Positions 21,494-32,100 of a DNA stretch of 64,000 bases are shown piece after piece. Made by a program: the position numbers and the translations under genes. Source of the DNA: Pseudorasbora parva (lineage: Eukaryota > Chordata > Actinopteri > Cypriniformes > Gobionidae). Each line of letters begins with the position of its first letter. The stretch's first letter is position 1. The stretch lies in contig NC_090174.1 in NCBI RefSeq assembly GCF_024679245.1, positions 17,291,933 to 17,355,932 of the forward strand, read 5' to 3'. The notes under the pieces were generated by a model that saw only the letters and a program-made list of their open reading frames with translations, had not been told where the DNA came from and did not search any database.

Positions 21494-23793
21494 ATGTCGA
21501 AACTTATAGGTACAATTGTTATATTAAGTGTATGCGCTACAGGCGCAATTCGTAATTTAAAGGAAGGTCCGATGATCGGGCCAGATTCTAGACAGTACAA
21601 AGTCGCATTTTTACCGAATGAGGACCCTACAGGTGATATTACAGACGTGCCCTTGAGCAGCGTTGCACCTGTGCAGGTGCTTTGCACTGAGCGAAGCATG
21701 ATTGTGCTCATCAGAGCGGACCTTAACTCCAACCGCCGTCATGTCACTGCTGAAGAGTTGAGCCTCGGCTGGTCAACCGAAAGCTGCAAAGCCTCTCAGT
21801 ACAGTGCCTCTGAATATGTGATTAAAGCCGATTTGCACCAGTGTGGCTCTGAATTATTGGTATGTAAGAGTTCGTTTTATTTTGTTGGTGTTGGTGTTGG
21901 GGGTGGTGGTGGGTGGTGGTATTCATTTAAATTTTGTTTATGTCAAATACAGCATGTCATGAAAATTGCCGCATATTCAGGTCCGAAGTATTTATTTTTA
22001 TTATAAGATTGATGGAGATAATTTGGTTTATTCAAACCAACTGATCTACACCCCTATGCAGAACAGCTTCGGTATTGTAAGGACTAGCACTGCTTCTATT
22101 CCTATTGAATGCCACTACAAAAGGTTTGGACTTTATCTGTGTTTTTATAATCATTTATATCGCTTTCTTTCTGCTATTATGCTGCCTGCTTACTTTATAT
22201 CTGCTGCAATTGTCTCAGGACCCACTTTGTAAGCAGTATTGAGATGAAGCCTTCCCGGGATCCATTTACATCTACCAAATCAACTGTGGAATTGATTGGG
22301 TTTTCCTTTCATCTTATGACTGGTATGTTTAGGATTTATATACATATATAATATAATGTGTGTGTATTATCTTTTATATTATGTATTACCTTTCCTTTTT
22401 TAGATGATTGGAGGACTAAAAGGTTATCCTATGTGTATCACCTTGGGGAGGTGATGAATATCCAAGCTTCTTTCTTGATGGCTGAGCATGCTCCCTTCAG
22501 ATCATTAGTAACGGACAGTTGTGTGGTCACTCTGGAACCTAATGCCGCATCAATGCCCCGATATGTGTTTGTTCAGAACCATGGGTCAGTCGGGATTTGG
22601 GATTCTATTTTAGAGTGAAATTAAAAAATGACAATGATCTCATAAGCAGATTTAAATATCTTTGGCATGTAAACTATTATTTTCATTTAAATGTTGAATG
22701 AGTAGTTCAGTATTCAGTTAGACATTATACTAAATGTCATCAAATGGAATATCTATCCCTTATGCTGTAGATGTCTTGTTGATTCTAAAGTGCCAGGCTC
22801 TAGTGCCCGTTTCATGGCCAGAAAACAAAATCATGTGATTCAGATGCAGATGGATGTTTTCCGTTTTCGCGAAGACCACCGGAATGCTGTGAGTCCTATA
22901 TAAACTAAAACATTTCACTCTGCAGTGTTATAGAACAGCGTTTTGAAAGTTGAAGTTTTTGTTTTGAAGTTTGAAGTTTTACTGTTACTTTAGTTAGGAC
23001 CTGTCACTCCTCATTTTGCTTTGGTTAAAGGATTCTAAATGAACACATAAATGAATAAATCTTTACTCTATAGATCTATATTACATGCCAGCTGAAGATT
23101 GTTGATATGGACTTGAATATCATGAACAAGGCCTGTAGCTATTCTGGAAACCGGTATGAGTTTAGTTGTTATTTGTTTGTTGTTCATCTTTTACAAATAT
23201 GTCTGTGAACCTAAGGGTATATAAAAAAAAAAAACAATAATTCCAAGTATAACTTGTTTGAAATACAGATTACATCTCAAATTTATGATGTCTATATAGA
23301 TGTGTTGTGTTCTGTTCTATATGATGTGTTCTGACTTAAGTTGACTCATTGGTTTCTTTAGGTGGCTCAGTGTGGATGGTAATGATGAGGTTTGTGAATG
23401 CTGTGAGAATACTTGTGATGTCATCAACCAGGAACATATTAGCAACCGGAGTAGACTACCAAAAAGGTCAGTCAGCAGAGGTAAGCTTTAACCTAGGCCA
23501 CATCATGCCAACAAAAGGCAGGACCACATGTTGTATACAGTTTCTTCAGATTTCTGTTGAGACCATCACACTTTCAAGAAGCAGCAGAAAATATGCCTCT
23601 TTCCTCGCACACTTTTGCTAATCTACATCCATAAAAACCATGGAAAACGTCTCTTGCATTTCACCTCTGCTCCTTGCTACCTTTCATTGTATTCTATGAA
23701 TTGTGTTGACTCTGTTACAAATTGCTTTCTCTCCTTTCAGATACAACAGAGTCCAACACGGTGTTGCTTGGTCCCATAACAGTTCTTGACTAA
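21494..23793 (+). CDS. Zona pellucida (ZP3-family) egg-coat glycoprotein, 8 exons
   Basis: The spliced model uses exons 21494-21859, 22008-22123, 22219-22322, 22404-22584, 22771-22888, 23074-23153, 23362-23480 and 23741-23793. All introns are GT-AG, and the total of 1,137 nt gives 378 residues plus TAA. A hydrophobic signal peptide (LIGTIVILSVCATGAI) opens it. The ZP-N module follows (PVQVLCTERSMIVLIRADL, ESCKAS, DLHQCGSELL) and then ZP-C (IPIECHYKR, SFLMAEHAPFR, DSCVVTLEP, ITCQLKIV, CSYSGNRW, ECCENTC). A dibasic furin-like site RLPKR lies near the C-terminus; no transmembrane helix follows it. Eight exons match vertebrate ZP3 genes. ZP3-family proteins polymerise into the egg envelope. Upstream in-frame ATGs (21,416, 21,434, 21,470) are possible, but the chosen start places the signal peptide at the N-terminus. 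No break was found. The exact paralogue is unknown. Confidence 0.88.
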
Positions 23794-23814
23794 ATTCTGT
23801 GCAATTCATAAAAA

Positions 23815-23820
23815 AATAAA
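23815..23820 (+). promoter_or_regulatory. Polyadenylation signal of the ZP3-like gene
   Basis: AATAAA lies 22 bases after the stop codon. A short 3' UTR fits the ZP3 family. Confidence 0.7.
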
Positions 23821-24116
23821 AATCGTTTGAAAACTCTAAAATATTGTTTGTCAATCTTTTTTTGCATTGTTTTAATATGATTTAACCACTTAATTTGAAG
23901 ATGTAGTGGTTCTGCAGCACCACTTGTGCATGGCCTCAAATAGGTCTCTATTCTCAAATCAAACAACTTGATTTCTCCACAGTTTCCCCCTCAGTGCTAA
24001 GACATGCAGGTTAGGTGGAATGGATATGTCAAATTTTCATACACTTTTTAAACTTGTACTCTGATTTGCTTGGTAGATTTACTAGGATTTTTTTTTCTGG
24101 GAAACATTTTTACTCT

Positions 24117-24300
24117 TAACCCAGCACTAGGTAACTTTTGCTCTCGTGGTCCCCCTGCAGATCGAGGCGGGGCTGCACATGTTGCCCTGCCCAAAACGCG
24201 TCTCATTGGTTAGTGCCAAAGTATGACATCGATTGAGGCGGGGTTGGGACTGCACTACTTGTCCCGCCCGCTTCTCATTGGTTAGTGGCAAACAGGAAAT
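24117..24300. repeat. End fragment of the AGCACTAGG TTAA-MITE family
   Basis: TTAACCCAGCACTAGGTAAC then TTTTGCTCTCGTGGTCCCCC matches the left end of the element at 7,570. A GAGGCGGGGCTG/GAGGCGGGGTTG block is duplicated inside. The right terminus is missing. Confidence 0.6.
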
Positions 24301-24841
24301 GCGGTTAATAATTATATGGTGTCTTATAGTTATACTAAATGCATTAAAAAACAAAACCGTTAATTACTTATACCTTGTGAAAATATATAGTATCAAACAC
24401 AATACATTGTAAATTGGTTAATTTTTGGAAAAAGTTTTATGTATGTAGACTAATTTTCTAACAAGGTTATGTTACTGCTTTTGACTTTTCACATCGCAAT
24501 TGCAATGTTACAATGCAATAGTTTAAAATTATTTTTATTACTGTATTTACAACTTATTTGTAAGTTATTTATATCTTTTTTGGTTGTTTATGTTATTTTA
24601 GTATATTCTTTATGGTTACACGCATGCATTAACAAATAAATAAAAGTTTAATATTCTCAGCAAGAATGTCAAGTCTTATGATATTATTAAAATTAATAGA
24701 TTATGGATTTACTTGATAATAAAAAGGGTTAGGGTAAAAACACCAGCATGGTTAGTATATGAATAACATGCCAAGACAAATAGTTAAATGTTATTTAGAT
24801 ATGAAACGTTTAATTAATTCTAATAAAGAAGGTGGGATTTG

Positions 24842-24852
<11 letters not shown>
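24301..24852. other. No gene recognised
   Basis: AT-rich downstream flank of the ZP3-like gene. Confidence 0.4.

Positions 24853-24917
<65 letters not shown>
24853..24917. repeat. (TA)n microsatellite
   Basis: More than 30 TA units, flanked by GTGTGTGT and ACACACAC. Confidence 0.97.
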
Positions 24918-24926
<9 letters not shown>

Positions 24927-25500
24927 CTTCTCTATAATTCAATTCAAGAGGCTTTATTGGCATGACAAAAAATAAATTTTGTATTGCCAAGGCATTCAAA
25001 CAACAGAAAATGATTTGTAACATCTGAATATATTTAGATATATTAGTAATAATAATAGAACTAAAGTAAAAAGACATACATAGTATGTGAATATGGCTAG
25101 ATATGGCAAAATAATACATTTGAATAAAATATGAATGATAAAATACATAAATAATTATAACAATAAATAAAACATGTAATACAGAAATCATGTAATAACT
25201 GAACATATACATTATATACATGAGTATAACATCTTTCTATTCTATTATTTCAGATATAGATCAGATTTAGATTTGTTTTATTGCCATGAATCATATAATA
25301 TTGCCAAAGCTAGGAATTTATGAACATAAATAATAATACATATATGAACATTAACTGAGGGTCACTGTGGTGGACAGTACAGAAACACTGAGTTCAGGTG
25401 CAATACATACATTACACACGTTTCAATGCTTTGACAATATAGAATGTTTTTTTTTTTTTTTTGTCATGCCAAAAGCTCCTTGAATTGAATTATAGAGAGG

Positions 25501-25548
<48 letters not shown>

Positions 25549-25549
25549 A
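24918..25549. repeat. Foldback between microsatellites
   Basis: CTCTATAATTCAATTCAAGA then GGCTTTATTGGCATGAC (24,932-24,966) is mirrored at 25,463-25,500 by GTCATGCCAAAAGCTCCTTG then AATTGAATTATAGAG. The pairing extends into (AC)n at the left and the (GT)n microsatellite (25,503-25,547) at the right. The interior has TTATTGGCATGA-like words characteristic of a fish retroposon tail. Confidence 0.7.
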
Positions 25550-25732
25550 ATAAACTATTTGTTTTGACATGCTGTTATTTTTTAAAACCCTTTTCATTAT
25601 CATGTAAATCCATAATCTATCAATTTTAATAACATCCTACACTGTAAAACTTAATATATTTTGTTATCTTTTTGCATTGGTTTTTAAAAGTTTTTCTTAC
25701 TTATTTGGATAAGTTATCTAAACTAATCCCAT

Positions 25733-25905
25733 TTAGTCATGAAAACTTCCCCTTTAGTTTTCTGAACTTAACATTTATAGTCATGAAAACTTCCCCTTTA
25801 GTTTTCTGAACTTACATTTTATAGTCATCATAAATTCAGTTTAGTTTTCTGAACTTAAATGTTCTAGTCATCATAACTTCACTTTAGTTGGTTGCAAAGC
25901 TGCTT
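25733..25905. repeat. 44-bp tandem repeat, four copies
   Basis: AGTCATGAAAACTTCCCCTT then TAGTTTTCTGAACTTA recurs at about 25,735, 25,779, 25,823 and 25,866, with increasing divergence in the last two. Confidence 0.88.
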
Positions 25906-26399
25906 TAATCGGTATTAATTGCATTACTATATTGACAATTAGCAACACATATCAGTACACATTTATATTTATTGCAAAAACAAACACCAAAAACAACCAC
26001 ACAAAAGGTCTTATGCCTGCCTCAATAGCTGTTTGCATCCAATGTTGCAATTTTAACTTGTGCTTAAGTCAGTCAAAGAGAAGAAAATTCACTTCATGAT
26101 AAACTGGGACCAATTATCACTAGGAAAAGTAAAAGAAGCCACTGTATTTAATTTCCCAAAATGCACATAAAAATAAGTGGATGGAAAGAAACATAGCTAA
26201 TGTATGTCTGTATGCATCAGTTCTGAAATAAAGCAATTTGTTTTTAAAAATTAAAAAAAACAAGCTCACCCAATAACATACATTACAGAAATGTCCTTTC
26301 TTCAGAAAATTTCAAAAAGAAACGGCACAGACTGTTAAACACCTCTGAATTGGCTTTATACCATTTTAATTTAAACTTAATTTAAGTTCATTTTAATTG

Positions 26400-26790
26400 A
26401 CAAAGTGTAAGCTCTCAAGCTTCAGTACATTTATCAATGAGCATAAACAGCACATATGCACCAGTGTTACCTCGCTGCATTTTTTTTCAGTCCATCAATC
26501 TTAGCTGTGCAGCTCTCCCCAACCATTAAAATAAAATAAAAAGTTGGATAACCTCATAGCTCTTTGGGACGGTCATTGTTCAAAGCATAAAGGAGCCCAA
26601 ACTGTGTGGCAAAGGAAATTTAGGGCATCTTCCAGATCCATGACCACAATCTCTCCGCCCAGTATGACATCCACCTCCACAACGTCATCTGGGAAAGCAC
26701 TATCATGTCTGATGTCCTCACTCATGGTCAAGATGCCCTACATTAACCCCATGAACAATGTCTCTCTCATCATCAGCTGGCTGAAAATAT
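26400..26790 (-). pseudogene. 3' fragment of an uncharacterised teleost gene
   Basis: On the minus strand, frames encode FPDDVVEVDVILGGEIVVMD followed by LEDAL; then, in another frame, GLLYALNNDRPKEL; then VGESCTAKIDGLKK. From memory, the order (acidic segment, GEIVVMDLE, YALN--RPKEL, LDGLKKK) resembles the C-terminal end of the same fish-expanded uncharacterised family as the remnant at 6,059-9,948. Stops at about 26,577 and 26,550 and frame changes indicate decay. A sense-strand frame (26,544-26,870) is its shadow. Confidence 0.38.
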
Positions 26791-26799
26791 ATGAGACAG

Positions 26800-27192
26800 A
26801 GATACAAATTTTAAGTGGTGCTGTCATAAAATATTTATTCAAACATACATTAAATACTAAAGAACAGTAATACAATAACTATGCAATATAGTAAATATGC
26901 TGAGCAAAATGTTCTAATATAAAGTTATTTTTTCTAGCTGACAGAATATCTTTTCTGAGGTAAATGTGACATGACATTGTTTAAAAGCTATTTATTGACG
27001 TTCATTAACGTTTGCACAGTTGAAACACTGTGATTAAATGAGACAATACACATTTCATACATTGTACTGTATCTTTGAACATATTCTCTGATGTTCATAC
27101 ATGTTTATTTCATGCTGTAACTACTAGTAAAGTGCAATATTCAAATGCAAAAAAGCAACAAAAACAACATTTAAAGCCACTGTCATATTCAA
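26800..27192. other. No gene recognised
   Basis: AT-rich with no repeats that could be named. Confidence 0.4.
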
Positions 27193-27290
27193 GGGTTAGT
27201 TCACCCAAAAGTGAAAATTAGCCCATGATTTACTCACCCTCAAGCCATCCTAGGTACATTCTTGTTTCAGACCAATACAATCACAGGGCT
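27193..27290. repeat. Left end of a GTTCACCC-type MITE
   Basis: AAGGGTTAGTTCACCCAAAA, then GTGAAAATTAGCCCATGATT, then TACTCACCCTCAAGCCATCC is the terminal sequence of this MITE type. The remainder is missing. Confidence 0.7.
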
Positions 27291-27342
27291 TGACATTAAG
27301 CATGTTCATGTGCTTGTCCTTCGGACAAGTAAATTATTCATT

Positions 27343-27470
27343 CTAGGGATGCACGATATTATCGGCACGATATCGGAATCAGCCGATAAACACTTAAAAT
27401 ATAAAAATCGGCATCGGCCGATATGAAAACATTATGCCGATATGATAACGTGTTGATATGCGCCTGCAAT
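27343..27470. repeat. hAT-type MITE fragment, TAGGGATGCACGATA end
   Basis: TAGGGATGCACGATATTATC begins a run of CGGCACGATATCGG and ATCGGCCGATA palindromes, the usual end of a fish hAT MITE. The right terminus was not found. Confidence 0.5.
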
Positions 27471-27678
27471 AACTCACGAGTGCAAGGAGTGCTACAGCGA
27501 TAAGACCATGTCAGCACTGCGGTCATTCTTCAAGTGAAAACAAGAAAATACATTGCATGTACAGTGATTTATATTGACTGTTTTTAAATGCTGCCTTGAA
27601 TTTCTGAATGCACGTACAGAAGGACGTGACCGTCAGCAGCAGATTTGCCACGTTTTCACAACAAAACTAGCCCAAAAC

Positions 27679-27915
27679 TATGGCAAGCCGAATGGGTCGG
27701 AATTTAAAACAGTATTTGCGTCGCAAAATACGCCGTTGTGATTACAAACGCCGTAAAAAAACGTGCGAAAAACATCAAGGACGCCGTATTTTACGGCGTT
27801 TTAGTGTGTCTGAAAAGCGCCGCTTTTTACGCCGTACAGCTTGCCATATGACGGCGAAAAAAACGCCGCTTTGGTTGCACAGAGGGCGCGTTATTTACGG
27901 CGTTTTGCTTGTAGT
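27679..27915. mobile_element. Small element with TATGGCAAGC ends and CGGCG palindromes
   Basis: TATGGCAAGCCG (27,679) and CTTGCCATA (27,840-27,848) match the ends of the GATATC-type foldbacks. The interior instead carries ACGCCGT/ACGGCGT words (27,730, 27,748, 27,781, 27,793, 27,830), and similar words continue to about 27,910. Spacing is irregular, unlike the 21-bp phase of the arrays. Overlapping open frames here are not called. Confidence 0.5.
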
Positions 27916-27934
27916 ATAATGAGCCACACCCAGC

Positions 27935-27947
27935 GATTTTCACAGCC
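27935..27947. repeat. Target-site duplication, copy 1
   Basis: GATTTTCACAGCC precedes the 5' end of the I-type LINE. The same word is at 34,025-34,037, and, without the first G, at 47,461-47,472. Confidence 0.9.
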
Positions 27948-28033
27948 GGAGCACAAGTCAGCAAACAGGTGTGGCTACACAGCTCTGTCAGGCGGCGGTG
28001 ATTTGGCACGGCTGTACTGTGACTGGACCGGAG

Positions 28034-29195
28034 ATGGAGGAAGGAGATGGAAGAGGAAGAGATAAGGGGAAAGGTGGAAAGGAAAAGCAGGTAGGAAGTA
28101 AAATGGACAACCTGAAGAAAAAAAGGAAGGCTAGAACTCTAGGGACAAGTAGTAACTCAGATGTGAGTGATGACGAGAGTGATATGAGTACATTAGATGA
28201 ACGAAATGAAGAACATAAAGTAGTTATCAAGTTTCGGGAGGAAGGTGGAGTGGAAGGTGTGAATCCGGTTAGACTGACATTGGCAATAAAAAAAGCGATT
28301 GGTGATATAATTGCAGCAAGGGTACTAAGAAATGGAAGTTTGATGATTACATGTAAAGACATGGGTCAGAAGGATCGGGCACTCAAACTGGAAAGATTGG
28401 GGCAATTTCAGGTGGAGAGTGTTGTAAATTAGCAGGGAAGAAGAAAATGGAGTAAAGGGGTGATTACAGGCATTCCAGTATGTGTGGGAATGGAAGAGGT
28501 GAGGACTAATTTAAGAGGAGGGAATATGATGAGTGCATTTAGACTTCAAACAACAAGAGAAGGAGTTAAGGAGGATAGTCAGTCACTTTTGTTACAGTTT
28601 GAGGGAGAGGTTCTCCCAAAAAAAGTAACAATTGGATATATGAGTTACTTTGTTAGACCTTATGTGCCAAAACCACTTAGATGCTATAACTGTCAGCGGT
28701 TTGGACATGTAGAAGTGATGTGCAAGGAGGAAAGAAGATGTGCCAGATGTGGAGGGAATCATGGTCAGTGCGGGGAAGGTGTACTACCTAAACGTTGTAA
28801 TTGTGGAGGTGCTCATAGTGTGGCGTATGGAGGTTGTGCAGTGATTAAGGAAGCAGTACAAGTACAGCATGTAAGAGTGGGACAGAAGGTATCATATGCA
28901 GAAGCAGTTAAAAAAGTCAGAAATCAGACAACAGAAAGTCAGTGGTGGTAGTGTAGACAATGAAGCAAGACAAATAAAGCAGAGTGAGGGGAATACGATG
29001 CAAGTGAATGTAAGGAAACTAGTGACATTTATTGCAGGTGTGATTAATGGCACAGCAGATGTTAAATCAAAGACAGAAAGAATACAGTTGATTGTCATTG
29101 CTGCAGTACGACATTTGGATATAGTAGGACTGACATGGGAAACAGTGAGAGATGATCTCAATCATCAGTCTAGTCAGGAAACATGGGTTTGTTAA
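28034..29195 (+). pseudogene. LINE ORF1 (gag-like, CCHC zinc knuckles), broken
   Basis: RNA-binding ORF1 protein of the I-type LINE. The start MEEGDGRGRDKGKGG is followed by a charged, lysine-rich N-terminus. An RRM-like middle region (VVIKFREE, VNPVRLTLAIKKAIGDI) precedes the knuckles RCYNCQRFGHVEVMCK, RCARCGGNHGQC and RCNCGGAHSVAYGGC. A TAG at 28,430-28,432 interrupts the frame between the RRM-like part and the rest. Near 28,930 the frame shifts by one: the C-terminal segment (LVTFIAGVINGTADVKSKTE) continues in the other frame to the TAA at 29,193-29,195, overlapping the ORF2 start by 13 bases, an arrangement common in I elements. An ATG at 27,971 upstream in the same frame is possible but the 5' UTR is then very short. 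Confidence 0.82.
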
Positions 29196-32100
29196 TATTA
29201 ATTATGGTATTATTAATACAATGGAATGCCCGAAGCTTGATAGCAAATGGGCAAGAGTTTAAACATTGTATTGATGAAATGGTGGAAAAGCCAGATGTTA
29301 TGTTTATACAGGAGACCTGGCTAAGACCAAATCTGGATTTTGTGATACAGGGGTATGTGGTTGTTCGTCGAGATAGAAAAGAAGGGAATGGGGGAGGATG
29401 TGCTACATTTATTAAAAAGGGGATTCCATATAGGATCCTGGGATTGGGAAAGGAGTTGGAATATGTGGTGGTAGAGGTATGGGTAGGACAGGATAGTGTT
29501 TCTATAATTAATTTTTATAATCCATGTAGGAGATTGGAGTTAGATAAAATGGAAGAGATCGAGGGACAGGATAGAAGAAAGGTTGTGTGGTGTGGAGATT
29601 TTAACGCTCACAGTTCTCTTTGGGGTGGAAAGAAGATGGATGAAAATGGTCGGATAATAGAGGAGTTGTTGGATTTGAAAGGGCTGGTGTGTATTAATGA
29701 TGGTAGAGGTACAAGGATTGATATGGCTTCAGGAAATGAGTCAGCAATAGACCTTACTTTTACATCTAATGATATTGCAAGACTATGTGAATGGAAGGTA
29801 TGGGATGAGTCAACAATAGGGAGTGATCATTTTCCTGTATTATGCTCAATTAGAATGAAGGTGAATGAACAGGCTGAAGAGGGATGTGGGAAATGGATGT
29901 TTGGAAAGGCTAATTAGACAAAATTCAGGGAGTTATGTGAGGAAAGACTGGATGGAGAGGTTAGAGATATTGATATTGAAAAAGATTATTGTAATTTCCA
30001 GGAAATTATTAAAGGGGTGGCAGATGAAACTATTCCTAAGAGTTCTGGGAAAATGAGAAGGAAAGCAGTTCCATGGTGGACAGAGGAATGTAGAGAAGTA
30101 GTACGAGGTAGGAATAGGGCCTTTAGGCAATTAAGACGGACTCATAATTATGACCATTTGGTACAATATAAAAAGACGCAAGCATTAGTAAGAAAGACCA
30201 TACGGCAGGCTAAGAGAAATTATTGGCGTCAATTCTGCAGCTCAATAGGATGAATGACACCTGTGGGAGAAGTATGGGGAATGATAAGGAAGATGAGTGG
30301 AGTAAGGAGGGAATGGGGCTATCCTGTATTGGTTTGTGGGGAGGAGAAGGCAGTGACTGATAAGGAAAAGGCAGAAATGATGGCAAATGCTTTTGTAGCT
30401 ATACATAGTTCTGATAACCTAGAAAAGGATTGGAAGAAAGGAAGAGAAGAGACATTGAAGGTATATCCGGGAGTCTTGGGAAAAAGAGAGGAAGTGGATG
30501 ATGCATTGAGTGCACCATTTTCTAAGGAAGAGATGGAGAGGGCAATTGCTAGAGCAGGGGTGACCTCACCAGGAGGAGATGAAATGTGCTATATCATGTT
30601 TTCTTACATGGGTGAAGTAGCATTAAAAAGATTGCTTGGTTTATACAACAGAGTTTGGGAGGAAGGGCAGCTTCCAAAAAGTTGGAAAGAAGCAGTTGTA
30701 GTCCCAATTAGGAAACCAGGAAAGGATCCTACTAAACCTACTAGTTATAGACCAATTGCTTTAACATCTCATGTGGGTAAAGTTATGGAACGTATGATAA
30801 CAGACAGATTGGTCTATTTTTTGGAAAAAAGGGGATTAATTACGTCATTTCAAAGTGGATTCAGGAAGGGCAGAGGTACAATGGATCCAGTGCTATGCCT
30901 AGAAGATGAAATAAGGAAATCCCAGGTTAACAGGGAAACAGTAGTGACAGTCTTCCTAGATATTGAAAAAGCGTATGATATGATGTGGAAGGAGGGATTG
31001 TTGATTAAATTAGATCTTTTGGGAATAGGAGGTAGGGCCTTTAACTGGGTGAAGGATTTTTTGTATGGACGTTCTATTCGGGTGAAAATTGGAAAAGAAA
31101 TATCAGGTCGATATATTGTAGAAAATGGGACCCCTCAGGGCAGTGTTATTAGTCCCTTGCTTTTCACCATCATGATAAATGATGTATTTTCTGAGGTAGG
31201 GCCTGGGATAGGAAGATCGTTGTTTGCAGATGATGGGGCTTTGTGGAAAAGAGGAAAGAATATAAAGTATACAGTAAGTAAGGTCCAGGAAACAATAGGA
31301 TTGGTAGAACGTTGGTCGATGAGATGGGGTTTTAGATTTTCAAAAGAAAAAACTCAAGTGGTTTTCTTTACAAGGAAAAAGGTGGCAGAAGAGGTTAATC
31401 TCAAATTATATGGGCATGTACTGGAGAAAGTAGAGTCATTTAAGTTTTTGGGAATGGTTTTTGATGCTAGGTTAACATAGGCAGGCCACATAGAGAAAAT
31501 TATAGTAAAGAGTAAAAAGGTATTAAATGTAATGAGATGTCTGACAGGCGTGGATTGGGGGGCCAGCAGGCAATCACTGAGGGAGATATATGTTGCACTG
31601 ATTAAATCTGTGATTGATTATGGGTGTATAGCATATAGAGATGCAGCAAGAACTACTCTGGCCAAGTTAGATGTTTTACAAACACAAGCACTTAGAGTGT
31701 GTAGTGGGGCTTTTCGGACGACATCTGCAGTAGCATTACAGGTAGAGATGGGTGAGATGCCTCTACAATTAAGGAGGGAACAGCTGGCAGCTAACTATTG
31801 GGTAAATTTACAAGGACATGGTATGTCTCACCCCTCAAGGACAGTTTTGCAGATATGCTGGGAGCATGGAAAGGTCAAATGTCAGAGTTTTGGTTGGGTG
31901 GGTGATGTTATAGGAAAAGAGATGGGGCTGGAGGGAAAGGAATTTAGCCCAACAGTTCCGATGCCAGCCAGACCACCTTGGCTACTTGGGCAACCTAGTG
32001 TGGACCTGCAGATATTAAATGGTTATCTAAAGAGGAGAAGGGATGTGGATTTATGTGAAGTATTTTATAATCAGTTGAATACGGAGTATAATGGATATTT

